64,000 nucleotides of DNA from Rhodocyclaceae bacterium (GCA_016702335.1 JADJEF010000018.1:868001-932000); one strand, 5' to 3'. Positions 29,513 to 38,172 are shown, counted from the stretch's first letter. Program-made: numbers and translations. The notes: generated from the letters alone by a model not told the origin.

Positions 29513-30043
29513 ATGCTCAATTTCCCTGAAAGAAAAGTCATCATCATCGCCGGCCCCAATGGCGCGGGGAAAACCACATTTGCCCGTGCCTTTTTGCCCC
29601 AAGAAGCACACTGCCTGCATTTTGTGAATGCCGATCTGATTGCGGCAGGACTCTCCCCCTTTGCACCCGAAGCCGCAGCCATCAAAGCGGGGCGATTGAT
29701 GCTGCAAGAAATTTCCAACCTGTTCAGCCGTAACGAAAGCTTCGCCTTTGAAACGACTCTGTCCGGCTTGGCTTACCTGCGACATATTCCTATTTGGCAG
29801 GCAGCAGGGTATCGACTCAGCTTGTATTTCTTGGCGCTCCCCACGCCGGAACTGGCCATTGAACGGGTCAAGGAACGTGTCCGCCAAGGCGGCCATTCCA
29901 TTGACGAAGTAACCATTCGACGACGATTTCTGTCCGGACGGCTAAACTTTGAAACACACTACCGCTCACTCGTGGACGAGTGGGCGCTATACGACAACTC
30001 AGGGGTCGTGCCTGTATTAACTGGATGGGGAGAGCGTAAATGA
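29513..30043 (+). CDS. Zeta-toxin-like P-loop kinase
   Basis: The 176-residue protein has Walker A IIIAGPNGAGKTTFARAF near the N-terminus, HFVNADLIAAGLSPF with the acidic residue of the zeta substrate site, ESFAFETTLSG, and RVRQGGHSIDEVTIRRRF with lid arginines. Zeta toxins phosphorylate UDP-N-acetylglucosamine and poison wall synthesis. The start at 29513 follows the antitoxin; longer versions overlap it. The toxin role is inferred from the antitoxin neighbour. Confidence 0.75.
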   Translation: MLNFPERKVIIIAGPNGAGKTTFARAFLPQEAHCLHFVNADLIAAGLSPFAPEAAAIKAGRLMLQEISNLFSRNESFAFETTLSGLAYLRHIPIWQAAGYRLSLYFLALPTPELAIERVKERVRQGGHSIDEVTIRRRFLSGRLNFETHYRSLVDEWALYDNSGVVPVLTGWGERK

Positions 30044-30219
30044 CACCAACCGATGTGCAAAACGCAAAAAACAAAGACCTGCCCGCATCGCTCATCGCCA
30101 TCCAGCGTGCCGCCGTTATGGCTCGGAAAACGGCGCTACAAACCGATACGGCAATTGTGGTCCTTGAAGACCAAAAAATTGTTCGCATAAGCGGCGAAGC
30201 GTTGCGCCAACAACCCTGA
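30040..30219 (+). CDS. Small protein, third gene of the Phd/zeta module
   Basis: This is a 59-residue frame starting MTPTDVQNAKNKDLPAS and ending GEALRQQP. The ATG overlaps the kinase stop (ATGA) and has GGGGAGAG about 5 bases upstream, so it is very probably translated. Its centre (AAVMARKTALQTDTAIVVLEDQKIVRIS) is not a domain I recognise. It may stabilise or modulate the kinase. Confidence 0.6.
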   Translation: MTPTDVQNAKNKDLPASLIAIQRAAVMARKTALQTDTAIVVLEDQKIVRISGEALRQQP

Positions 30220-30277
30220 TGACAAACACCCGGAAGATGTTGGCTCACCGAAAGCGGAAACCGTGACCTGCACATCG

Positions 30278-30352
30278 CGGGCTTATTCGGGGCTTATTTG
30301 GGGCTTATTCGAGCCTGGCCCCTTTGATACCGTCGGCCCCTTTGATACCGTC
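30278..30352. repeat. Two short tandem repeat tracts
   Basis: About three copies of an 11-base unit GGGGCTTATTC (second copy ending TTT, first copy imperfect) cover 30278-30310. Two exact copies of the 18-base unit GGCCCCTTTGATACCGTC follow at 30317-30334 and 30335-30352. They fill the 150-base gap before the next gene and end 16 bases before its ATG, so copy number could affect its expression. Confidence 0.85.
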
Positions 30353-30368
30353 CCCGATTGATTTCACG

Positions 30369-31154
30369 ATGAACATCTCGCCACTGGATATCGCTACCGT
30401 ACGTGAAGAGCTCGCCCAGCAACTTGCGCGCGAAAACAAGCCTTCGCTTTACAGCAGCATAGATGCTCACCCGACGCTCAACAATGCCGAAATTAGGGAT
30501 CTCGTCGCGCGCGTAATGCAGCAGGCCGGCTCCGGCCATGAACTGTCGAGCGAACAACTGTATGCAGTTCGTACACTCGCAAACGCGACCGAACGTGAAT
30601 GCTATGACCGAAGCTTGCATGCCTCGCTATTTGCACCAAAGATCACCGTGACAACCGGCGTGGATTCATCAACGACTGACGGATCGTCGTTATTTTCGTT
30701 AGGCAAGATGGCTCTGATCGTCTTGCTGGCGAGTCTTGGCGTCTACGGCTACAGCGCGCACAAGCGCTCGCAAGCAGAAGCCGCCTTACGGCAAGCCGAA
30801 CTCAGAAACCAGACACACATCATCGAACTGGAAGAGCAGCGCGTTGCGCTTGAGCGAGATCGTGCCGATGCCGCTGCAAAAGCTATCCAAGACGCAGCAG
30901 ACGAAAGGCAACGTCAGGATATAGCACGCGTGCTCCAGCAGGACGTGGCCCGCATTCGCCATAACGAAGCCGAGCAACGCCGGGAGGACCTGCGCAAAGC
31001 TCAAGAGGAGAAGAGTAAAGCTTTCGAGGCACAGCGCCGCGAACGTGAGCTGGAAGCAGCGGCAAAACGGGACGTTGCCTCGGCTGAGCGAGAACTTTGC
31101 CGTCAGGGACGTATAAACAATAATTTCGGCGAAGTGAAGCGATGGTGCAAATAG
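30369..31154 (+). CDS. Unrecognised membrane protein with C-terminal coiled coil
   Basis: The protein has 261 residues. About 110 N-terminal residues are soluble (MNISPLDIATVREELAQQLA), then one membrane helix is likely (LGKMALIVLLASLGVYGYS, about 112-130). A long charged heptad-like region follows (ERDRADAAAKAIQDAADERQ onward), and the end has two cysteines (CRQGRINNNFGEVKRWCK). I recognise no family. It sits in the accessory island between parE and parC, directly after tandem repeats. Confidence 0.6.
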   Translation: MNISPLDIATVREELAQQLARENKPSLYSSIDAHPTLNNAEIRDLVARVMQQAGSGHELSSEQLYAVRTLANATERECYDRSLHASLFAPKITVTTGVDSSTTDGSSLFSLGKMALIVLLASLGVYGYSAHKRSQAEAALRQAELRNQTHIIELEEQRVALERDRADAAAKAIQDAADERQRQDIARVLQQDVARIRHNEAEQRREDLRKAQEEKSKAFEAQRRERELEAAAKRDVASAERELCRQGRINNNFGEVKRWCK

Positions 31155-31250
31155 TAGGAATTTAGCTTGGACAGACCACGATTCCCGAATTCATAACGAA
31201 ATCCAACGTCTGAAGTTCGTCGGCACCACTCAACTTCACTGTGAATCACC

Positions 31251-31525
31251 ATGAACCATCAAACCGCCTTTGACCTGCTCACCCAAGCTGAATCAGAACT
31301 CACCGAACGCTTTTCGGTCACTTTCTGGCGTTATTTGGCTCAACCATTCGTAATGAAGCACTCCCTGACAGCGATGTTGATATTTCGATTTCGGTCGATG
31401 GCCCGGCTACCTCAACTCGTTACTTGGGCGTCCAGTTTTATCTCGAGGACGTGCTCGGCTGATCGTTTGATTTAGCGACTGACAAGGCGTTGCGCTCCGA
31501 ACTACGTGAGGCTATTCATGTCTGA
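31251..31525 (+). pseudogene. MNT-type nucleotidyltransferase, frameshifted and with an internal stop
   Basis: The start reads MNHQTAFDLLTQAESELTERFSVT. One frame over, the sequence continues LFGSTIRNEALPDSDVDISIS, the DNA polymerase beta-type nucleotidyltransferase motif (GS-x-DxD), then GPATSTRYLGVQFYLEDVLG, a TGA, and SFDLATDKALRSELREAIHV. A one-base indel near 31325 and the TGA near 31462 both have to be repaired to restore the protein. Intact relatives are MntA antitoxins or minimal nucleotidyltransferases paired with HEPN proteins; no HEPN gene is visible. The rest of the 31155-31601 gap holds nothing recognised. Confidence 0.7.
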
Positions 31526-31601
31526 GCTTGTTCGCACGTAACGCCATCCCGCCCTCCTGTACCACCTCCAATCACTCAAGCTATCCCTGCCCTGAAGCCT
31601 C

Positions 31602-34088
31602 ATGACACCTGTTACGCCTGACACGCCCGATCTTTTTTCCGAAGACAACAACAGCAAAAGTTCTTCTCCAGCAGCCGACAATCCCGAGCTTGCCGACGCC
31701 CCACCCGCCGTCCCACCAGCGCCGACTTGCGGACCAGAAGTCGAAGAACCCGACGACGGCAGCTCGCTCGCCCTGAACAAATACGCCGAACGTGCCTACT
31801 TGGCCTACGCCATGAGCGTGGTGCGCTCGCGCGCCCTGCCTCAGGTCGAAGACGGCCTCAAGCCGGTGCAGCGCCGCATTCTTTTTGCCATGAACGAGAT
31901 GCGCCTGGCGTCGACCGCCAAGCATGTCAAGAGCGCGCGCGTGGTCGGCGATGTGATCGGCAAATATCACCCGCATGGCGACACCAGCGTCTATGACGCC
32001 ATGGTGCGTGTGGCGCAGGACTTTTCGTTGCGCTACCCGCTGGTCGATGGTCAGGGTAATTTTGGCTCGCGTGACGGCGATGGCGCGGCGGCGATGCGCT
32101 ACACCGAGTGCCGCCTGACGCCGATTGCCGAACTATTGTTGGCCGAGATCGACCGGGGCACCGTCGATTTTCTGCCCAACTACGACGGCGCGTTCAGCGA
32201 GCCGCGTCTGCTGCCAGCGCGCCTGCCATTTGTGCTGCTCAACGGTGCTTCGGGCATTGCCGTGGGCATGGCTACCGAAATTCCTCCGCACAACCTGCGC
32301 GAAGTGGCCGAAGCCGCCAAGCTGCTGATCCGCAAACCCAACGCGACGCTGGAGGAAGTGCTGGAGGTGCTGCCCGGCCCGGACTTTCCGGGCGGTGGCC
32401 AGCTCATTTCCCGCCGCAACGATATTCGCGACGCCTATGTCAATGGCCGTGGCTCGCTGCGCATGCGTGCGCGCTGGAGCATTGATGAACTGGCGCGTGG
32501 GCAATGGCGGGTCATCGTCAATCAATTGCCCCATGGCGTCTCGACCGCGAACGTACTGTCGGAAATTGAAGCACTGACCAACCCGCAGCCGCGTGCCGGC
32601 AAGAAAGAGGTTTCGCAAGAGCAGAAGAACCTCAAGACGCTGGTGCTGAGCGTGCTCGATTCGGTGCGCGATGAATCGAGCGAAGAAGCGCCCATACGCA
32701 TCGTGCTCGAGCCCAAGACGTCGAAGATTTCACAGGACGAATTCATGGCGGTGCTGCTGGCCCATACCAGCATGGAGGCCAATGTCTCGGTCAATATGAC
32801 CATGGTCGGCATCGACGGCCGTCCGACGCAAAAGACGCTTTTGAATATCCTGAGCGAGTGGGTCAGCTTCCGTTTCACCACCGTCGAGCGGCGCACGCGA
32901 CATCGGCTGTCTGAGGTCGAAAGGCGTATCCACATCCTTGAAGGGCGCATGACGGTCTTTCTGCGCATCGAGGCAGTGATTCGCTGCATTCGCGAATCGG
33001 ATGAACCCAAGCCGGCGCTGATTGCCGAATTCGGCCTGACCGAGATTCAGGCCGAAGATATTCTCGAAATTCGCCTGCGTCAGCTGGCCCGCCTCGAGGG
33101 CATCAGGATCGAGCGAGAACTGGGCGAGCTACGCATCGAATTGGGGCAACTCACCACCCTGCTGGACGACCGCAAAGAGATGACCAAGCTCATCCTCAAA
33201 GAAATCACCGAGGATGCCAAGAAGTTCGGCGACGACCGCCGCACCCTCATCGAAGAAGTCGCCTCCGTCGCGGCGGCGGAAGTCTCGGTTCCGGACGAGC
33301 CGGTCACCGTCATTGTGTCGAAAAATGGCTGGGTGCGCACCCGTCAGGGCCACGGCATTGACGCTGCGACCATCAGCTACAAGACCGGCGATTTCCCCTT
33401 CTACGTGGCTGAAACACGCACCATCTGGCCGCTGGTCATTCTCGACAACCATGGCCGCGCCTACAGTGTGCGCGTCGCCGATTTGCCAGGCGGGCGTGGT
33501 GATGGCGCGCCGATCTCCACGCTGATTGATTTTCAGGAGGGGGGGAAATTGGTGCAGGTGCTGACCGCTGCACCCGATACCAGCTACCTCGTTGCCGGCA
33601 GTGGTGGCTGTGGCTTTATTGCCTCAGTGGCCGACATGGTCGGCCGCAACAAGGCCGGCAAAGGCTTCCTGAGCCTGGAAAAAGGGGAGTCGCCCCTGCC
33701 CCCGGCACCGGTGTTGCGGCAAGTCGGCGCTGGTGGGACGGCGAATGCAGCCGCAGCAGCGGCAGCGGCACCGGCGACGATTTCGCCCAACACGGCGGTG
33801 GCTGTTCTCGCATCATCAGGACGTTTACTGCTCTTCCCGCTCACCGAGCTGAAGGTCATGGCCAAAGGCAAGGGCTTGACCCTGATTGATCTGGCCAAGG
33901 GCGATGAGTTGGTGGGAGTGGCCGTCACCACACACCAAACCTTGGTGATCACAGGCACTGGGCGTGGCGGGAAAATGGTCAGCCATACGCTTTCCACCAA
34001 GGAGCAAGCGGATTACCGGGGCAGCCGCGCCCGCCGAGGCCACGAAATACCGTTCAAGATCAAGCCTGTTTCCATTACTCTGCTCTGA
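31602..34088 (+). CDS. parC: DNA topoisomerase IV subunit A, with two repeat-derived segments
   Basis: ParC is the cleavage subunit of topoisomerase IV. It begins its core at NKYAERAYLAYAMSVVRSRALPQVEDGLKPVQRR, and the catalytic tyrosine is in AAMRYTECRL (about residue 167). At 828 residues it is longer than usual for the family (about 750-780). Two copies of the dispersed repeat are translated: AVPPAPTCG in an extended N-terminal leader (about 35-43), and RQVGAGGTA followed by an alanine run in the C-terminal beta-pinwheel (about 706-714). Both lie at places where relatives are shorter. Confidence 0.94.
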   Translation: MTPVTPDTPDLFSEDNNSKSSSPAADNPELADAPPAVPPAPTCGPEVEEPDDGSSLALNKYAERAYLAYAMSVVRSRALPQVEDGLKPVQRRILFAMNEMRLASTAKHVKSARVVGDVIGKYHPHGDTSVYDAMVRVAQDFSLRYPLVDGQGNFGSRDGDGAAAMRYTECRLTPIAELLLAEIDRGTVDFLPNYDGAFSEPRLLPARLPFVLLNGASGIAVGMATEIPPHNLREVAEAAKLLIRKPNATLEEVLEVLPGPDFPGGGQLISRRNDIRDAYVNGRGSLRMRARWSIDELARGQWRVIVNQLPHGVSTANVLSEIEALTNPQPRAGKKEVSQEQKNLKTLVLSVLDSVRDESSEEAPIRIVLEPKTSKISQDEFMAVLLAHTSMEANVSVNMTMVGIDGRPTQKTLLNILSEWVSFRFTTVERRTRHRLSEVERRIHILEGRMTVFLRIEAVIRCIRESDEPKPALIAEFGLTEIQAEDILEIRLRQLARLEGIRIERELGELRIELGQLTTLLDDRKEMTKLILKEITEDAKKFGDDRRTLIEEVASVAAAEVSVPDEPVTVIVSKNGWVRTRQGHGIDAATISYKTGDFPFYVAETRTIWPLVILDNHGRAYSVRVADLPGGRGDGAPISTLIDFQEGGKLVQVLTAAPDTSYLVAGSGGCGFIASVADMVGRNKAGKGFLSLEKGESPLPPAPVLRQVGAGGTANAAAAAAAAPATISPNTAVAVLASSGRLLLFPLTELKVMAKGKGLTLIDLAKGDELVGVAVTTHQTLVITGTGRGGKMVSHTLSTKEQADYRGSRARRGHEIPFKIKPVSITLL
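31706..31732 (+). repeat. 27-bp dispersed repeat, copy 9 (in parC, N-terminal)
   Basis: Perfect consensus on the plus strand, quartet CCCA. It is read as AVPPAPTCG ahead of the conserved ParC core. Confidence 0.9.
33717..33743 (-). repeat. 27-bp dispersed repeat, copy 10 (in parC, C-terminal)
   Basis: Minus orientation, quartet CCCA, right end CTTGCCG. It is read in parC as RQVGAGGTA. An alanine-coding GCA/GCG run follows directly. Confidence 0.9.
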
Positions 34089-34199
34089 AGACTTCCCACG
34101 GGCGCATCAAGCCGGATTACACCCGGTTTGCTGCGCGATTGATGCTAAAATTTTCAAAAGTCGTTTCGCGGCCCTGCGAACCCTCACCCGGAGATCAAG

Positions 34200-34337
34200 A
34201 TGCTGTTCATCCTGTATTACATCGTTGCCATCGTCGTCCTGATCCTTCACTTCACAGGCTTCCTGACCCGGCACAATATTGAATGGCTTGTTCTGGTGCT
34301 GGCGGTGACCGTATTTCCGGCTGTCATCTACCTGTAG
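34200..34337 (+). CDS. Small hydrophobic membrane protein (45 aa)
   Basis: The 45-residue frame starts MLFILYYIVAIVVLILHFTGF and ends VLAVTVFPAVIYL, with two likely membrane helices around a short polar turn (TRHNIEW). GGAG precedes the ATG by 5 bases, and a bidirectional terminator follows 30 bases after the stop. I do not recognise a family. Confidence 0.6.
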   Translation: MLFILYYIVAIVVLILHFTGFLTRHNIEWLVLVLAVTVFPAVIYL

Positions 34338-34365
34338 CGCCCGCGCGCAGAGGTCGGTTCGACCT

Positions 34366-34406
34366 GCCCCAATAAAAAATGCCCCTGTTCGGGGCATTTT
34401 TTATTG
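34366..34406. terminator. Bidirectional intrinsic terminator
   Basis: AATAAAAAATGCCCC, loop TGTTC, GGGGCATTTTTTATT forms a perfect 15-bp stem with A/T runs on both sides. It serves the small membrane protein gene on the plus strand and thrC on the minus strand. Confidence 0.92.
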
Positions 34407-34420
34407 GCAAAATCTGCCCA

Positions 34421-35848
34421 CTACGTGCAGGACGTCTCGATCAGCGCTTTCACCTGATCGACATCGGCGTCCATCACAACGACGCGCTGTGGCAGCGCCT
34501 CGATACCTGCGAGTTCGGCGGGACGCCCTGGCTCCCGACCAAGCGCCTCGACGATCGTTTCCGAGAATTTCACTGCCTGCGCTGTTTCCAGAACCACCAT
34601 GGGTACGCCGACCTCGCGGTAGTGCTGCGCCACCTTGATGCCATCGGCCGTGTGGGTATCGACCATCAGCCCATGGCGCCGCCATATCTCACGTATCGTC
34701 TGTAGCCGGTCTGCGTGCGAGCTGCAGCCAGAGGTGAAGCCATACGCGGGCAAGCGCTCCAACAACGGGGTGCCATTCAGATCAAAGGAACCACCCCGAT
34801 CAACCTGCTGCCAAAGCTCACGTACCTTGGCGGGGTCACGCCCGACGAGGTCAAATACAAAGCGCTCGAAATTCGAGGCCTTGGAAATGTCCATCGACGG
34901 ACTGGACGTCACGTAAGTCTCAGAGGCGGCGCGCGGGCGATAGACGCCGGTACGGAAAAACTCGTCGAGCACATTGTTTTCGTTAGTGGCCAACACCAGC
35001 CGGGCAATCGGTAGCCCCATCATGCGGGCAATGTGACCGGCGCAGATGTTGCCGAAGTTACCCGAAGGCACACAAAAGGCGACGTGCTGCTCATTCGAAT
35101 CCGTGGCGGCAAAGTAGCCCTTGAAGTAGTAGACGATCTGTGCGGCAACGCGCGCCCAGTTGATCGAATTGACCGCGCCGATCTTGTAGCGGGCCTTAAA
35201 CGCGGCGTCGTTGGACACCGCCTTGACGATGTCCTGCGCGTCATCAAACATGCCGCGCACGGCAATATTGACGATGTTGTCGTCCTGCAATGAGTACATT
35301 TGCGCACGCTGAAAAGCGCTCATCTTGCCGTCGGGCGAGAGCATGAACACGCGCACCCCGCGTTTGCCACGCATCGCGTATTCGGCGGCCGAGCCGGTAT
35401 CACCGGAGGTCGCGCCAAGAATATTGATGGTCTCGCCTCGTTTGGCCAGCGCATACTCGAAAAGGTTACCCAGCAACTGCATGGCCATGTCTTTGAAGGC
35501 CAGTGTCGGGCCATTCGAGAGTTCCAAGAGATGCAGACCGGGCTCAAGGGTGGTCAGCGGGGTAATGTCGCTGGCCTGCCCGGCGGGTCGGTTATAGCGG
35601 TAAGTCTCTGCGGTGTAAGTCTTGCGACAGATCGACCGCAAGTCCTCAGCGGGAATATCGTCAATGAACAGCGAAAGAATCTCGAACGCCAGGTCTGCAT
35701 AGGAGAGCGAACGCCATTCGCTCAGACGAGCGGCAATCTGGGGATAGCTCTGCGGCAAATATAAGCCGCCATCGGGTGCCAAGCCGCCGAGCAATATGTC
35801 GCAAAATCGGGCGGCGGGTGCCTGCCCGCGAGTAGAAAGATAGTTCAT
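34421..35848 (-). CDS. thrC: Threonine synthase
   Basis: ThrC converts O-phosphohomoserine to threonine using PLP. The 475-residue protein has the N-terminal MNYLSTRGQAPAARFCDILLGGLAPDGGLYLP and the PLP lysine in SNGPTLAFKDMAMQ (about residue 120). It also has ILGATSGDTGSAAEYAMRG and VPSGNFGNICAGHIARMMGL. An upstream ATG at 35932 would add 28 residues with no family support. It lies on the same strand as hom but is separated from it by a CoA hydrolase gene on the other strand. Confidence 0.95.
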   Translation of the reverse strand: MNYLSTRGQAPAARFCDILLGGLAPDGGLYLPQSYPQIAARLSEWRSLSYADLAFEILSLFIDDIPAEDLRSICRKTYTAETYRYNRPAGQASDITPLTTLEPGLHLLELSNGPTLAFKDMAMQLLGNLFEYALAKRGETINILGATSGDTGSAAEYAMRGKRGVRVFMLSPDGKMSAFQRAQMYSLQDDNIVNIAVRGMFDDAQDIVKAVSNDAAFKARYKIGAVNSINWARVAAQIVYYFKGYFAATDSNEQHVAFCVPSGNFGNICAGHIARMMGLPIARLVLATNENNVLDEFFRTGVYRPRAASETYVTSSPSMDISKASNFERFVFDLVGRDPAKVRELWQQVDRGGSFDLNGTPLLERLPAYGFTSGCSSHADRLQTIREIWRRHGLMVDTHTADGIKVAQHYREVGVPMVVLETAQAVKFSETIVEALGREPGRPAELAGIEALPQRVVVMDADVDQVKALIETSCT

Positions 35849-35995
35849 GGCCAACGCAAAATATGGGGAGCCCCGATTATCGTGCGCCCTCCAGTCGGCT
35901 GTCCACTCCAGCGTAGATTTGCTCCAGATCATGAATAATTCAGGCGTAAGTCGGTAAATTGCTCGAATTACTCAATAACCACCCAGGAGGATCAG

Positions 35996-38110
35996 ATGTC
36001 CCACTTGATTGAAACCATCGACGGTGCTGTCGACCTTATTCTGGATAGCCTGCCCGAAACCATTGTGATGGGTATGCCCTTGGGAATAGGCAAGCCGAAT
36101 GTACTGGTGAACGCGCTGTATCGGCGCATCAAAGACAACCCGAACCGCCGCCTGCACATCTTTACCGCGCTGTCGCTTGAGCGCCCGGTGGGCGGTAGCG
36201 AACTTGAGCGGCGCTTTCTTGCGCCTTTTGTCAATCGCGTCTTCGGTGACTATCCTGATCTTGACTACGTAAAAGACCTGCGCGCCGGCAAACTGCCACC
36301 CAACATCGAAGTCACCGAGTTTTTTCTGAAAACCGGCGACTATCTGAGCAATGCCGTAGCCCAGCAATCGTACATCTCCACCAACTACACATTTGCCGCC
36401 CGCGACATGATCGATCACGGGATCAACCTGCTGGTTCAGGCCGTCGCCGCGCGAGAAAAAGACGGGGTGCTCACGCTCTCGCTTTCAAGCAATACCGATA
36501 CGTCCTTTGAAATGATCGAACGCCTGCATGCGATCCCTGAGCACAAATTCATATCGATCGGCGTGATCAATAGTGAATTGCCCTTCATGCCCAACAAAGC
36601 AGAGGTCAGCGTTGACTTCTTTAGTCACGTCGTGACCGACCCGGCGGCGAGCCATCATTTGTTTGGTGCCCCGAACATGACCGTCACGCCCCAGGACTAC
36701 GCGATCGGCCTGCTTGCCTCGGCCCTGGTGCCCGATGACGGTACGCTGCAGATCGGCATCGGCTCGCTCGGCGACGCGATTGCCCAAGCCTTGATCCTGC
36801 GCGAGCAGAACAATCAGGATTACCGCAGCATTCTGGACGAACTCACGCCCTGCACAACCATCGCCCGCGAACTTGACCGTTTTGAACATGGACTCTATGG
36901 CTGCTCGGAGATGTTCGTCAATGGCTTCTTGCGCCTGATTGAGGCTGGCGTAATCCGGCGCGAAGTGTTTCATGATCTGACGTTGCAAAACCTCTTGAAC
37001 GAAAAACGCATCAGCGTCATCGTTACCCCCGATACCTTGACCGCCCTGCATGAGAAAGGTCGCATCCATTCGCCTCTGCGCGCCGGTGATGTTGAGTTTC
37101 TGAAGCATTTTGGAATTCTGCGTCAAGGGGTTACCTGGCTCGACGGCGAACTGGAGTTTGAGGGTAAGCGCTACGTCGCCGATATCACGCAACCTGCCGC
37201 TCTGCAGGCTATCGCCGCAGGCTTACTGGGCAAGCGCCTGGCCCATGGCATGTTCATGCATGGGGGCTTCTTCCTCGGGCCGGAAGATTTTTATCAGCGT
37301 CTGCGCACCATGCCGGCCGAAAAGCTGGCGCACATCGAGATGCATCGCATCGACTTTATCAACCAGTTGTATGGTCACGGTGACATCGCCCGCGCGCAAC
37401 GGCGCAAAGCCCGCTTCATCAATACCACCATGATGGTCACGCTGCTCGGTGCCGCCGTCTCCGACGGGCTAGATAGCGGAGCCGTTGTCTCAGGTGTCGG
37501 CGGACAGTACAACTTTGTTGCGATGGCCCACGCCCTGCCGGATGCACGCTCGGTATTGCTGCTGCGCGCCACCCGGGAATCCAAGGGCGAGGTGCAGTCA
37601 AACATCGTCTGGAACTACGGCCACACCACGATTCCGCGCCATTTGCGCGACATTGTCATTACCGAGTACGGCATCGCCGACCTGCGCGGCCAAACGGATG
37701 CCGAAGTCATCCGCCGGCTGATCGCTGTCGCCGACTCACGCTTTCAGGATGAACTGGTCGAGGTGGCCAAAAAGAATCGTAAATTACCGGCGAGCTATGA
37801 GGTACCCGCGCAGTTTCGCCAGAATCTTCCGGAACTTCTCGAGTCTAAACTGCGCCCATGGAATGCGTCAGGGCTAATCCCCAACTACCCGTTTGGCACC
37901 GACTTGACGGGCGATGAGATGACCATGGTCGCTGCTCTGCAAAAGCTGAAATACGCCAAAGACCATCCGCTTGAACTGGCCCAGTTGGCATTTCGCAGCC
38001 TGTTTAAAGAGAACGATGCCCCGCAGGAATGGCTGGAACGCCTGGGCCTCGCCGATGCCCAGGACCTCAAGACAATGATCACGCGCCGACTGTTTGTCGG
38101 CAACCTGTAG
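35996..38110 (+). CDS. Acetyl-CoA hydrolase/transferase family protein
   Basis: The 704-residue protein belongs to the acetyl-CoA hydrolase / 4-hydroxybutyrate CoA-transferase group. The C-terminal half shows the family pattern VVSGVGGQYNFVAMAHAL, RSVLLLRATRESKGEVQSN, HLRDIVITEYGIADLRGQ and TDAEVIRRLIAVADSRF. The first half contains TLQIGIGSLGDAIAQAL. It is longer than the usual 430-550 residue enzymes. A strong AGGAGG ribosome-binding site precedes the ATG. Substrate (acetate, propionate or others) is not evident from sequence. Confidence 0.85.
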   Translation: MSHLIETIDGAVDLILDSLPETIVMGMPLGIGKPNVLVNALYRRIKDNPNRRLHIFTALSLERPVGGSELERRFLAPFVNRVFGDYPDLDYVKDLRAGKLPPNIEVTEFFLKTGDYLSNAVAQQSYISTNYTFAARDMIDHGINLLVQAVAAREKDGVLTLSLSSNTDTSFEMIERLHAIPEHKFISIGVINSELPFMPNKAEVSVDFFSHVVTDPAASHHLFGAPNMTVTPQDYAIGLLASALVPDDGTLQIGIGSLGDAIAQALILREQNNQDYRSILDELTPCTTIARELDRFEHGLYGCSEMFVNGFLRLIEAGVIRREVFHDLTLQNLLNEKRISVIVTPDTLTALHEKGRIHSPLRAGDVEFLKHFGILRQGVTWLDGELEFEGKRYVADITQPAALQAIAAGLLGKRLAHGMFMHGGFFLGPEDFYQRLRTMPAEKLAHIEMHRIDFINQLYGHGDIARAQRRKARFINTTMMVTLLGAAVSDGLDSGAVVSGVGGQYNFVAMAHALPDARSVLLLRATRESKGEVQSNIVWNYGHTTIPRHLRDIVITEYGIADLRGQTDAEVIRRLIAVADSRFQDELVEVAKKNRKLPASYEVPAQFRQNLPELLESKLRPWNASGLIPNYPFGTDLTGDEMTMVAALQKLKYAKDHPLELAQLAFRSLFKENDAPQEWLERLGLADAQDLKTMITRRLFVGNL

Positions 38111-38111
38111 G

Positions 38112-38152
38112 CTGAAAAAACACTGGCAGGAGGGCAATCGCCGTCCTGCCAG
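38112..38152 (-). terminator. Terminator of hom, one arm supplied by a dispersed repeat
   Basis: CTGGCAGGA (38123-38131) pairs with TCCTGCCAG (38144-38152) over a 12-base loop. On the minus strand the hairpin is followed by TGTTTTTT, making an intrinsic terminator for hom. The right arm lies within repeat copy 11, so the repeat has become part of a gene-end structure. Confidence 0.75.
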
Positions 38153-38165
38153 CGCCGACTTGCGG
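38139..38165 (+). repeat. 27-bp dispersed repeat, copy 11 (intergenic)
   Basis: Perfect consensus, plus orientation, quartet CCTG, with AAT before and A after. It lies between the convergent CoA hydrolase and hom genes. Confidence 0.92.
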
Positions 38166-38172
38166 AACGATA

